From: Rhodococcus sovatensis
GTDB taxonomy: Bacteria > Actinomycetota > Actinomycetes > Mycobacteriales > Mycobacteriaceae
Assembly: GCF_037327425.1 (NCBI RefSeq)
Contig: NZ_CP147846.1
Location: forward strand, 3,658,001 to 3,722,000
Reading direction: 5' to 3'
Length of the DNA stretch: 64,000 bases
Shown: positions 42,129 through 51,399 of the stretch, piece after piece
Numbering within the stretch: the first letter of the stretch is position 1
How the letters are laid out: every line of letters begins with the position of its first letter
Position numbers and translations under genes: made by a program
Notes under the pieces: generated by a model
Database searches by the model: none
The model's input: only the letters and a program-made list of their open reading frames with translations
What the model was told of the DNA's origin: nothing

Positions 42129-42896
42129 GTGCGTGGGGTGGACAACATCGCGCGGGCGCTGCGCGCCGTAGGAATCAACGCCGTGCGGTTCTACAACCGG
42201 CATGAAGTGTCTGTCTCAGAACCTATCCCCGATGAGCCCGTTCTGTTCGTCGCCAACCACGGCTTCGGCGGAATCATCGATCTGAACGTCGTCGCGTTCG
42301 CTGCTGCATACGACAAGATCGGCCTGGATAGAGAAGTGATCACACTGACTCACCAGATCGCCTGGACCCTGCACGCAGACAAACTCGTCGAACCATTCGG
42401 AGCCAGACCTGCAGACACACAATCCGCGCTGGACGCATTCGAGGAAGGGCACAACGTCCTGGTGTTCCCCGGCGGCGACCTCGACGCACTCAAATCATGG
42501 AAACAGCGCAACGAGATCCTCTTCTGCGGCCGCACCGGATACGCACGCCTGGCACTCGAGGCCGGTGTACCGATAGTCCCCGTCGTCACTGCCGGCGCGG
42601 GCGAATCACTGCTGGTCCTCAGTAGCGGCAACCGCCTCGCCGCAGCACTCCGACTCGACAAAGCGCTGCGCCTCAAAGCCCTTCCCCTGTCCGTGTCGCT
42701 GCCCTGGGGAATCAACCTCGGCCTGGTCGGATTACTCCCGTACCTCCCGCTGCCCACCAAGCTCGACACATCGGTACTCCCACCTATGCGCCCCCGACCG
42801 GACGAATCGGCGCAGAATTTCGCTGAGCGGGTGCACAAGGCAATGCAACTCGAACTCGACTCCCTGACCAAGAACCGTCGGCCCGTGATCGGTTGA
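42129..42896 (+). CDS. lysophospholipid/diacylglycerol acyltransferase-like protein
   Basis: About 255 residues resembling the PlsC/DGAT-like acyltransferase superfamily. It has EPVLFVANHGFGGIIDLNVVAFAAAY near residue 30 in the place of the H-x4-D motif, and VLVFPGGDLDALKSW and ARLALEAGVPIVPVVTAGAGE downstream, as in DGAT2-like proteins. The canonical H-x4-D spacing is not present, so the acceptor chemistry may differ. The start is uncertain (GTG 42084, 42129 or 42138); it is coupled to the TetR gene. Confidence 0.75.
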   Translation: MRGVDNIARALRAVGINAVRFYNRHEVSVSEPIPDEPVLFVANHGFGGIIDLNVVAFAAAYDKIGLDREVITLTHQIAWTLHADKLVEPFGARPADTQSALDAFEEGHNVLVFPGGDLDALKSWKQRNEILFCGRTGYARLALEAGVPIVPVVTAGAGESLLVLSSGNRLAAALRLDKALRLKALPLSVSLPWGINLGLVGLLPYLPLPTKLDTSVLPPMRPRPDESAQNFAERVHKAMQLELDSLTKNRRPVIG

Positions 42897-43039
42897 GCCG
42901 AGACCGGCTCGACGTTGCAGAGACGGTGTCGATTACAGCGGTGTCCATTGCGAAAAGACCCATGCAGGCACGTAGTCAGCGCAACCGGAACAAGAACCGA
43001 CTTGTTGCCTATGGTTCTCACAGGGGTACGCCAGGAAGC

Positions 43040-44150
43040 TACGCAGCAACTGCTCGACATTCGCGGCCCTCATACACGGACCCTGTCCTCAACATCGCCT
43101 ACAGCACGTTGAAGCGGCGTCGAGCGAGGCAGATCAGAGCCGACCGATGGTCTTTACCCTCTGCGCGTTTCCGGTCATAGTACTCACGAGACGCTGGTTC
43201 GCGAAGCGAGGCGAACGCCGAAAGATACAGTGCACGTTCGAGTCTGGCGTTTCCTCCGCGCTGTCGATGCTCACCTCACATCGAGGTTCCCGAGCGGTGG
43301 GTGCGGGGTGCTACGCCCGGCATCGAGGTCAGGATCGGCCCGGCCTGGCGTTTGGTCAGTTCGGACTCGAATTGCTCCTCGGGTTCGGCGTAGGCACGAC
43401 ATACCTCGCTCAGCTGCCGCACAAGGGTTTTCAGTACGAAGTTCGACTTCTCCGCCCCCCGGCACGATCACGGTCTGCTCGGCCAGGGCAGCGATGATCG
43501 ATTCCGCAATCTGGTCCCCGATACTCGGTGCCGACCGCTTCGCGACGCGTCGCAGTGCCGCTGGAGTTGCTGCTGCGAAGCCGACCGGCCCGCCGAATTC
43601 CGCCAGCAGTGTCAGGGCGACGGGTCGGTACAGGTGTTTGCCGATGGCCCGTTCGAGGGCGGGATGCACCGAGAGAAGCACTGACCGGATACGGCTCGAG
43701 ACGCGGTTCTTCTCGGTCGCCAGGTCCGCATCGAACCCGACTAGCATCCGCAGACGTTCGACGATGTCGTCGTCCTGGGTGACCGGCAACAATGTGTCGG
43801 GCAGCGCGCGGGCGGCGTCGGCAATGATGAACGCATCGCGCGCATCGGTTTCGCCTGCCCTGGATACAGCGCGGCAATCCACCGCATCTGCAGGCCCAGC
43901 AGGTACGCGACATCGATGCCCTTGTCGCGGGCCACCGCCATCGACAGTGCCCCGATGTTGTGGAGCTGATCGACCACCACCAGCACCGACCCCTGTGCCG
44001 CAAGCGCGGAGAACAATGCGCGGAGCATCGTTTCGTCCTGCGGCAGGTCGCGGCCGAGGATCCGACGCCCTCTGCTCCGGCGGCAACACTCGAGTAGACG
44101 TGCGTTCCGTCCGGGCCGCAGCGATCCCGGCCGCGCGCCAACTCCGGACA
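43040..44150 (-). pseudogene. degraded IS110-family transposase
   Basis: Pieces of one IS110-type transposase occur in several minus-strand frames. The N-terminal DEDD region reads LPQDETMLRALFSALAAQG, then SVLVVVDQLHNIGALSMAVARDKGIDVAYLLGLQMR. After a frameshift comes DARDAFIIADAARALPDTLLP, continuing to the LLAEFGGPVGFAAATPAALRR block. Another shift gives LVRQLSEVCRAYAEPEEQFE and ILTSMPGV. After a gap the C terminus reads RALYLSAFASLREPASREYY-DRKRAEGKDHRSALICLARR, then an in-frame TAG before AMLRTGSVYE. Several frameshifts, a stop and an internal deletion make it inactive. No clear terminal repeats are seen, as usual for IS110. Confidence 0.85.
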
Positions 44151-44211
44151 TATTCAATGCGGAATTTTCGCTGCCCAGTTCGTGTCGGTGGGGTCCGATA
44201 TCCTCGAACGT

Positions 44212-46441
44212 ATGTTCGAGACAGGGAATACGGCGGGTATCTCCACCAGCCACAACACCGCGATAAATCCGTCGGTGGATGCGGCGGCCAGTGATGCCTG
44301 TGTAGCCGGATTGTCGGTGTTCGCTGCCCGCTGCCGATCGAGGGAGAACCGTTCCCGCGCACAGATGGTGGAAACAGTGTGCGAGATCGCCGAAATCCGA
44401 TTCGCCGACGCCGACACCAGCGACGGCGATCCGTTGACGGTGATGCGGTCGGTGGTCTGCGAAGTAGCGGCAGCACTCGGGGTCTCCCAACGCGTCGCGC
44501 GTCCACTCGTCGATGTCGGATTGACCCTGAACAGGCTGCCACTGACAGCGCTACGGATGGTCTGCGGAGTCCTCGACTGGGCACGAGTGACCGCGATCGC
44601 ATCGGTACTCGGCAAAGCCTGCAATGACACCATCGACGCCCTCGAATTCGAGGCCCTCGCGCTCGCCGAGACGGTCGGTCGGTCCGCGGATCCTGCGGCT
44701 GATGCTGTGGCAGATGTGGATGGACTACGACCCACAAGAAGCCTCCAGGGTGCGCTCGGCATCGGTGAGAGGGCAACGCAGACTGTCGATGACCCAGGAA
44801 GGAGACGGATCTTCACAGCTCAAGGTCACCATGACCGACGTCGAAGGCGCCGAAGCGGAAGCGTTGATCGAAGAACTGATCGGATCGGTCTGCGCTCAGG
44901 ACCCGCGGTCGGCACGGGAATTACGCGTCGATGCACTGCTGGCGTTGCTGCACGGCGAGCACGCTCTGCAGTGCCGCTGCGATCGCGGTGACCAGTGTCC
45001 GCAGTACGGGGTCGCTGATCTCCCCGACGGCCGCCGCGGACATCTGATCCAGATCCTGATCGAAGTCGAAACGTTGCTCGGGTTGAGCCAGACTCCCGCA
45101 GTCCTCGCCGACGGAACACCACTGGATCCGGAGTTGGCGCGGATGCTCGCCGAAGACGGAAAATGGCAAGCCCTACTGGTCGAGCTGACCCAATCCGAGG
45201 CCTTCCACAACGCCCGCCGAACACAGTCGCCCGGGGATGCGAATACAACACCGGGCACCGACACCGACAGCGACGAGCCAGACGACAACGATGAACCGGA
45301 CAACGGTGAACCGGACGACGAAGATCCGGACGACGACAGTGGCGGCCCGCGGGGTGGCGGTGGTCCAGACGATGACGGTGGCGGCCCGGACGACGATGGC
45401 CCGCAGGGTGGCGGTGGCCCGGACGGTGACGGCGCCCCGGACGACGGTGATCCTGACGACGGTGGCCCCCACACGGGGAGCGGGTCGGGCACCGGTCCGG
45501 CCCGAAAGACGAACTCCGCGAACAACACCACCACAGCACCGCCACCCGAGAAACCCGAACCCGATACGGCGAGCGGGCCCGACCCGGAAGCTGCAGCCGG
45601 GCCGACCAGCCGCGGCGCCCGAGTATGGCGACTACTCTTCCGCGGCCGCATCAGACCCGCCGCCACCGTCCCGGCGTACCGACCCACCACCACCAAACAA
45701 CACCACCGCGGCCACCGCACCGGCAGAGCCGCCGGCACCGCCAGGACCCCCGGAGAGCACTACGCACGCGCACACTTGATCACCGCACTCCTGACCGCGA
45801 TCACCGACAACCCGGAACTCGCCGCCGGACTACACCCCGACGGACACGGCGCACACACAACACCACCCCCAGGAGCACTGACCTACCGACCCAGCTCCGA
45901 ACTCGCCGCCCGCATCCGCATGACCTACAGCACCTGCACCCACCCCGGCTGCGACATCCCCTCCACCCGCTGCCAACTCGACCACATCGTCCCCTACAAC
46001 CACACCAACCCCCGACACGGCGGCTGGAGCATCGAAGAAAACCTCCACCCCGTCTGCACCGGACACCACCAACTCAAAACCGCCAAAACCTTCACCACCG
46101 CCATGCTCACCGGCGGCGCGATCCTCTGGACCAGCCCCGCCGGCCTCCGCACGATCACCCTCCCCAACCTCGGCTGCCCCACACCACCCCGCACCCGAAA
46201 ACGAGCCCGAAAAAACACCATCCCCGACCCCGACACCACCACCGACCTCACCACCGACACCTGGTGGGAAACCAACATGCCCCCACACACCACCCCACCC
46301 ACCCGCACCGACCTCAACACCGCCCACACCGACACCGCCCGCACCCGAATCCGCATCATCCGCCGACAGTTCCGACAACACAAACACATCCAAAAACTCC
46401 GCGAACAACTCCGCGAACGAAACGAACCCCCACCCTTCTAG
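44212..46441 (+). pseudogene. HNH endonuclease-domain protein (13E12 repeat / DUF222 type), frameshifted
   Basis: Two overlapping frames make one protein. Codons from ATG 44212 run to about 44680 and continue in another frame, GPRILRLMLWQMWMDYDP, to 46441. The shift falls at (CGGT)3, 44672-44683; two copies would restore the frame. The N-terminal part is the helical DUF222 region. It is followed by a long Asp/Gly/Pro low-complexity stretch (about 45250-45490), then the HNH zinc site CTHPGCDIPSTRCQLDHIVPYNH with HGGWSIEENLHPVCTGHHQLK. Families of such genes are scattered in mycolic-acid bacteria; the role is unknown. A sequencing error is possible. Confidence 0.8.
44672..44683 (+). repeat. (CGGT)3 at the HNH gene frameshift
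   Basis: CGGTCGGTCGGT lies exactly where the reading frame must change from the upstream to the downstream half of the HNH gene. One unit fewer joins ETVG to PRILRL in frame. This could be a slippage mutation, phase variation or an assembly error. Confidence 0.75.
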
Positions 46442-46500
46442 CCGAGCACAGCGAAGACCAGCACACCCCCACCCGAGGAGAGGAAACTAGGCTGTAGAGC

Positions 46501-46818
46501 ATGGCTTCGAACAAGATCAACAGCACCGCACTTGCAACCTCGACCCTCGCGGCGGGAGGGCTGCTGGGCGGGTTCGCCGTTGCGCAGAGGACCAAGAATC
46601 GCCAACTGGGTGGCGCGGTGCTTGCTGCGGTCGGTATCGCATGCACGGCGTCGTGGAACGCATCCTCCGGCCCGAAGGTCGCGGGCGCACTACTCGGCAC
46701 CTACCTCGTCGGCTTCGGCGCATCGCACCCCTTGTCGAAGAAGATCGGGGCCTGGCCTGCGGTCAGTGTCGCTGCCGGCGCCACAGCAGCAGCGTCACTC
46801 GTACTCAGCCGCTCCTGA
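46501..46818 (+). CDS. small membrane protein, unknown function
   Basis: The 105-residue Ala/Gly-rich protein has three or four hydrophobic segments (about residues 9-28, 35-52, 59-76 and 84-103) separated by short basic loops (QRTKNRQ, HPLSKKIG). The family was not recognised. ATG 46501 follows GAGGAGAGGAAACTAGG at moderate distance. It is convergent with the Cds1-like gene (42 bp between). Confidence 0.7.
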   Translation: MASNKINSTALATSTLAAGGLLGGFAVAQRTKNRQLGGAVLAAVGIACTASWNASSGPKVAGALLGTYLVGFGASHPLSKKIGAWPAVSVAAGATAAASLVLSRS

Positions 46819-46860
46819 CGAACCCAGGCCACAAACCCGGGCCCAGGACCGGCACACCAC

Positions 46861-47949
46861 TCAGACCGCGAACTCCCCTGACCGGGTGAACTCCCGCAGC
46901 TTCTCTGCGGGCCCGACGAGATCCATGCCCTGATCAGCAACCCACTCGTCGTTGAAGTACGTCCCCGCGTAGCGCTCGCCTCCGTCGCACAACAGCGTCA
47001 CAACGCTGCCGCTCTGCCCCGCAGCTATCATCTCGGCTATCAGACCGAACGCGCCCCAGATGTTGGTACCGGTCGACCCACCGACACGTCGACCGAGAAC
47101 ATCGGAAGCGTGCCGGGCGGCAGCGACCGATGCGGCGTCAGGCACAGCAATCATGCGATCGATCACCTGTCCGACGAACGACGGCTCGACGATGGGCCTC
47201 CCGATTCCCTCGATGCGAGAGGGCTTTCCAGTCGAGAAGTCAGCGCGGCCGGTCTCGTAACCACCGATGAACGCCGAGTTCTCCGGATCGACCACTGCCA
47301 ATCTCGTTGCGTGACGGCGGTATCGGATGTAGCGACCGATCGTTGCGCTGGTACCCCCGGTGCCTGCGCCGACGACGACCCAGGTTGGAATCGGCGACTC
47401 TTCCTTCGTGAGCTGATGGAAGATCGACTCCGCGATGTTGTTGTTGCCGCGCCAGTCCGTCGCCCGCTCCGCATGGGTGAACTGGTCCATGTAGTGGCAG
47501 TCGGGTTCGGCCGCGAGTCGATGGGCCTCGGTATACATCGCGGCCGGATCGTCGACGAAATGGCAGCTGCCGCCATGAGATTCGATCAGCTCGATCTTGG
47601 TCGGACTGGTACTGCGCGGCATGACGGCGACGAAGCGGAGGCCGAGCAGTCCGGCGAAGTAGGCCTCACTGACGGCGGTCGAACCGGAGGAAGCCTCGAT
47701 GACGGTGGTGTTCTCGGTGACCCAGCCATTGCAGATTGCGTAGAGGAACAGCGATCTGGCAAGCCGATGTTTGAGACTGCCGGTGATGTGGGTCGATTCG
47801 TCCTTGAGATAGAGCTGGACGTTCCATGCCGATGGCAGCGGATAACGCAGGAGATGCGTGTCGGCCGACCGCTGAGCGTCGGCGTCGATGAGCCGGACCG
47901 CATTGTCGACCCATACGCGAGAGGCGGAATGATCGACGATCGAGGTCAC
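46861..47949 (-). CDS. PLP-dependent cysteine synthase-family enzyme (Cds1-like L-cysteine desulfhydrase)
   Basis: The 362-residue fold-type II PLP enzyme has the lysine in KDESTHITGSLKHRLARSLF (Lys60), the phosphate loop GAGTGGTSATIGRYIRYRRHATR near residue 200 and SSGSTAVSEAYFAGLLG near residue 90. It is closest in memory to M. tuberculosis Cds1 (Rv3684), which releases H2S from cysteine. GTG 47949 shares its first base with the last base of the upstream DUF4229 stop (TAGTG), implying coupled translation. Confidence 0.88.
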   Translation of the reverse strand: MTSIVDHSASRVWVDNAVRLIDADAQRSADTHLLRYPLPSAWNVQLYLKDESTHITGSLKHRLARSLFLYAICNGWVTENTTVIEASSGSTAVSEAYFAGLLGLRFVAVMPRSTSPTKIELIESHGGSCHFVDDPAAMYTEAHRLAAEPDCHYMDQFTHAERATDWRGNNNIAESIFHQLTKEESPIPTWVVVGAGTGGTSATIGRYIRYRRHATRLAVVDPENSAFIGGYETGRADFSTGKPSRIEGIGRPIVEPSFVGQVIDRMIAVPDAASVAAARHASDVLGRRVGGSTGTNIWGAFGLIAEMIAAGQSGSVVTLLCDGGERYAGTYFNDEWVADQGMDLVGPAEKLREFTRSGEFAV

Positions 47950-48269
47950 TACCGGCCGTCCTCGCCGCGCAGCTTCGCCTGCAGGTCTGCCCGCGCCTGA
48001 CGACGCCCCTCGTCGACACCTGCGATCGACTCGTTGACGCGGATCCGCAGCGATTTGAACAACACGAGCGACAGCGGCAACGAGATCAGTACCGCGAAGA
48101 CGGCCGCGACCAGAACCGGAATCTCGACTCCGACCAGCAGGCCAACTCCGACGATGACGGCAGCGATGACGACCACGAGCAACAGTCGGGCGCCGCTGTA
48201 GAGGGCAACGTCCCGGAACAGCTGCCCCTTGGTCGCGGTGGGCACGGGCGGCGTGTTGCGTTCTTTCAC
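47949..48269 (-). CDS. DUF4229 domain-containing small membrane protein
   Basis: The 106-residue protein has two hydrophobic helices (about residues 24-45 and 48-70) and a basic/acidic C-terminal tail ending with Gln/Arg/Ala-rich helix. The helix pair and the RARADLQAKLRG-like tail fit the DUF4229 family of actinobacteria, function unknown. GTG 48269 is the most natural start because upstream codons are antisense-like. It precedes the Cds1-like gene with a 1-bp overlap. Confidence 0.75.
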   Translation of the reverse strand: MKERNTPPVPTATKGQLFRDVALYSGARLLLVVVIAAVIVGVGLLVGVEIPVLVAAVFAVLISLPLSLVLFKSLRIRVNESIAGVDEGRRQARADLQAKLRGEDGR

Positions 48270-48571
48270 GAACCCCAGGTTACCGCGCGGGAAGGGCCCG
48301 CTGTAGCGGCCTCGGCAACCCAGGTCGTCAAGCAAAATTCGCCCGTTTCGGGCGGCCTGACTTATCCGTTTTGTCCATTACCTCCCCTTTACCAACTTTA
48401 GATCAGTCGAGTACCTAGGGGTTCGAGTGCCACCATGGTGCTCGAACACGAATTTGCTCCATCCACTGTCCGGCGCAACGGCACCAGATTCCTCGACCTG
48501 ACCAGGGTCGCGGATGCACAGGGAAGGGCCGCCGCCCGCCCGGACACAGCATGCAGGAGGACACGACCAAG
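48270..48571. other. 302-bp intergenic region between divergent DUF4229 and bldC-like genes
   Basis: No coding frame or RNA gene is evident. An AT-richer patch (about 48358-48412, including TTGTCCATTACC and ACTTTAGATC) stands out and may hold the promoter of the plus-strand regulator; no confident -35/-10 pair at standard spacing could be set. GCAGGAGG near 48552-48559 is the likely ribosome site of the next gene. Confidence 0.5.
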
Positions 48572-48784
48572 ATGAGCGCACCAACACTGCACAAGGCTCA
48601 GGATTCACTGCTCACACCCGGGCAGGTAGCGGCGCTCTTTCATGTCGATCCGAAGACGGTGACCCGATGGGCGCACGCCGGCCGTCTCGGCTCGCTGCGC
48701 ACACCAGGTGGCCATCGCAGGTTTCGCGAAGCTGAGGTCATGCAGCTTCTCTCGTCGTTGACGACCGAGGCCGCACACCGCTAG
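48572..48784 (+). CDS. BldC-like MerR-type helix-turn-helix regulator
   Basis: The 70-residue protein consists almost only of a MerR-like winged helix: LLTPGQVAALFHVDPKTVTRWAHAGRLGSLRTPGGHRRFREAEV. This is very close to Streptomyces BldC, a developmental DNA-binding protein that binds direct repeats cooperatively. ATG 48572 is chosen; the ATG at 48551 would put GCAGGAGG inside the gene. The target genes are unknown here. Confidence 0.88.
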   Translation: MSAPTLHKAQDSLLTPGQVAALFHVDPKTVTRWAHAGRLGSLRTPGGHRRFREAEVMQLLSSLTTEAAHR

Positions 48785-48906
48785 CAAGTAACTCTCGACC
48801 TGCAGGAAAACCACAAAACCGCATACCGAATTCTCAGGAACTTGCAAACCGCATTGGGGTGCACTCCGCACCCTGACGCGACTACCCTGGGGTGAGGAGG
48901 TGCGTC

Positions 48907-49107
48907 GTGATCTATCTTTTGGCGTTGATCGGTTTGGTGGTAGTGATCGTGCTGTTCTGGAAGGCTTTCGGTCCGACCGTGCAGGCACCGGCCGGACCGA
49001 TCAAGGGCCCGGACGACGATCCTGAATTCCTGTGGCGGATGAATCGAGACGCCCGTCGCTCGGGAACCGAGGGACGGGAAACCGGCAAGCAGGATTCAGC
49101 CGAGTAA
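48907..49107 (+). CDS. small single-pass membrane protein
   Basis: The 66-residue protein has one N-terminal helix (IYLLALIGLVVVIVLFWKAFG), then a polar tail with PDDDPEFLWRMNRDARR. GAGGAGG at 48894-48900 lies six bases before GTG 48907, a strong ribosome site. The PDDDPEFLWR part looks conserved in actinobacterial small proteins, function unknown. Confidence 0.75.
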   Translation: MIYLLALIGLVVVIVLFWKAFGPTVQAPAGPIKGPDDDPEFLWRMNRDARRSGTEGRETGKQDSAE

Positions 49108-49136
49108 AGGTGTCGAGAAAGAGAGAACAGCCCGTC

Positions 49137-50369
49137 TCATGTGGCGGGCTGTTCTCGTCCGAGAATGCTCTTGGTGTCCGTGCCGGGGCGTGGGCTGCGT
49201 AGATCACTGGCGCGCACTACGTCCTCGGGTCGGTTACTGGGGAATCCCGACGCGACAGCTGCCGCGAGTTCCAACAGCGCAACACGGGTCCGCCGTTTCA
49301 ATCTGTTCATATCGATCTCCGCGCCCTCCTCGAGGTGGGGGTCGAACGGGATCAAGACCACCTGACGGCATCGCTGATCGAAGTGCTCGACCACCTTGGC
49401 AAGATCGACTTTCCGCGCTCCCGGCGGCACGGCATTGAGGACGGCAACCGACGATCGAACCAAGTCGCTGTGCCCGTGGGCATCGAGCCAGTCCAATGTT
49501 GCCGATGCGCTGCGGGCACCGTCGACCGCACTGGAGCTGACAACGACCAACGCATCGGAGCCTTCGAGGATGCTGCTCATCGCCGAGTGCATCAACCCGG
49601 TCCCGCAATCTGTCAGCACGATGCTGTAGAACTTCTCCAGCAACTCGACGGCCCTGTCGTAGTCCTGGCCACTGAACGCCTCGGAGACCGCCGGATCCGT
49701 GTCCGATGCCAACACTTCGAGCCTGAAGGCATTCTGCGATGTATACGCCCGAACGTCGCTGTAGCGCTTCAGATCGTCGATGTCGCGCAGCATGTTCCGC
49801 ACAGTCGCCGGTGTCTCCAGCGGCACCTTCTGACTCAGGGTGCCGCGGTCCGGATTTGCATCGACTGCTATCACGCGGTCCCCTCGGATCCGCGCGAACG
49901 TAGAGCCGAGCGTTGCCGTCGTCGTCGTCTTTCCGACACCGCCCTTGAGGCTGAGCACCGACACGCGGTAGCAGCCGACGAGATGCCGGTCCACCTGTCG
50001 AGTCAGCCGCACCAACTGCTCGTCACGCGCACTGTTCCCAAGATTCACACGCCGGCCGGTCATCGTATGAAGCCACCGCCGCCATCCGAAAGCCGGGGGC
50101 GGTGCAACGTGCTTGACGAGCAACGCGTTGGTGAGATCGAGAGCGGATGCCGATGCCACCGGCGGCAACGTGCCCTGCAGCCCGGGCTCAGGTTCCAGGG
50201 GCCGCGAGTTAGGCCCGGCCGCTTCGGGAGGCATCGGAACGGGGGTCGAGCGAAACCCTGGTGTAGCGGTAGCAGGCTCCGGCGTAGGGGCCGAAGCCAA
50301 CTCCTCGCCGTCCTCCCCGGGCTCGGCCGGACTCACCGCTTGCCACGAGCTCATCTGCCATTCGGCCAC
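49137..50369 (-). CDS. MinD/ParA-like P-loop ATPase (Rv0530-like)
   Basis: The 410-residue protein has a Pro/Glu-rich N-terminal 115 residues and a MinD-type ATPase domain: the deviant Walker A is SLKGGVGKTTTTATLG near residue 152, followed by VIAVDANPDRGTLS and VLTDCGTGLMHSAMSS. Related proteins act in positioning or in ESX-type secretion. M. tuberculosis has Rv0530 in the same place after ccsA. GTG 50369 has GGGGGA upstream. It closes the cytochrome c maturation operon. Confidence 0.85.
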   Translation of the reverse strand: MAEWQMSSWQAVSPAEPGEDGEELASAPTPEPATATPGFRSTPVPMPPEAAGPNSRPLEPEPGLQGTLPPVASASALDLTNALLVKHVAPPPAFGWRRWLHTMTGRRVNLGNSARDEQLVRLTRQVDRHLVGCYRVSVLSLKGGVGKTTTTATLGSTFARIRGDRVIAVDANPDRGTLSQKVPLETPATVRNMLRDIDDLKRYSDVRAYTSQNAFRLEVLASDTDPAVSEAFSGQDYDRAVELLEKFYSIVLTDCGTGLMHSAMSSILEGSDALVVVSSSAVDGARSASATLDWLDAHGHSDLVRSSVAVLNAVPPGARKVDLAKVVEHFDQRCRQVVLIPFDPHLEEGAEIDMNRLKRRTRVALLELAAAVASGFPSNRPEDVVRASDLRSPRPGTDTKSILGREQPAT

Positions 50370-50427
50370 GACCGATTCCCCCTGTCGTTCCGGACTCCCC
50401 AGCCGGACGACGCGGACGTTACCAGCG

Positions 50428-51396
50428 TCAGTTGAGTCCTGCGTAGGAGTGCAAGCCGGAAACGACCATGTTGATGATGAACAAGTTGAACAGCATTGCG
50501 GTGAAGCCGCCGATGTTGATCCAGGCCGCACGGGTGTTGCGCCATCCCGACGTAGCCCGAGCGTGCAGGTAGGCCGCGTAGATGATCCAGGTGATGAACG
50601 ACATCGTCTCCTTGGGATCCCATCCCCAGAAACGACCCCACGCAGCCTCGGCCCAGATCGCACCGAGAATGACACCCGCACCGAACAACGGAAACGCGAT
50701 GATCGTCGTCTTGTATGCGAGACGGTCGAGCGCCTGGGCGTCGGGAAGCTTGGATGCGAACCGACCCCAGAAGCCTCGGCTCTCCTCACCGGCGGGCTGC
50801 TTGATCCGCAGCAGGAACAGCAGGCTGGCGACGCCGGAGACCAGCAGGATGCCGCTGCCGACGCTGACGATGGTGACGTGGATCGGCAGCCAGTACGAGC
50901 GCAGCGCGGGCACGACGGGCGCAGCGTCGGCGTAGAGCTTGGTTGCCGCGAGGAACATCAGCACGATGATGGGAGCAAGAACGAACACCAACATCGGGCG
51001 CATCGAGCGCTTGCGCAGCAGGACGATCGAGGTCAGCGTGGCGGCCGCCGTTGCCATGGTGACGAACTCGTACATGTTGCCGAGCGGGAACCGGTGCGTG
51101 GCGAACCCTCGGAGTACCACCGAGGCCACGTGCAACACGAGAGCGAGGATCAGCAACGCAAAACCCATCCCCGACAACCGCTCCGACAGCGGTCGTTTGG
51201 GGGTCTCCACAAGACGTCCAGGAACGTTCTTGTCCAAGACGGGCGCACCGCTGCCGACAAGCTCCTTGGCCTGTACCGCCGTAGCCTTCGCCGATGCGTA
51301 CTGCGCAATGAGCAGGACGAATGCGAGCACGTAGATTGTGAACGCGGATTCGAACGACCAGTCGCTGTACTGCGAGAGAGTCTCGTTGATCGGCAT
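50428..51396 (-). CDS. ccsB: cytochrome c biogenesis protein CcsB (CcsA/ResC type)
   Basis: The 322-residue membrane protein has about eight helices and the heme-handling loop AWGRFWGWDPKETMSFITW (about residues 235-253) with flanking His residues (YLHARATSGW). With ResB it forms the System II synthase that exports heme and ligates it to apocytochrome c. It is 3 bp from the resB stop. Confidence 0.95.
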   Translation of the reverse strand: MPINETLSQYSDWSFESAFTIYVLAFVLLIAQYASAKATAVQAKELVGSGAPVLDKNVPGRLVETPKRPLSERLSGMGFALLILALVLHVASVVLRGFATHRFPLGNMYEFVTMATAAATLTSIVLLRKRSMRPMLVFVLAPIIVLMFLAATKLYADAAPVVPALRSYWLPIHVTIVSVGSGILLVSGVASLLFLLRIKQPAGEESRGFWGRFASKLPDAQALDRLAYKTTIIAFPLFGAGVILGAIWAEAAWGRFWGWDPKETMSFITWIIYAAYLHARATSGWRNTRAAWINIGGFTAMLFNLFIINMVVSGLHSYAGLN

Positions 51397-51399
51397 CGG

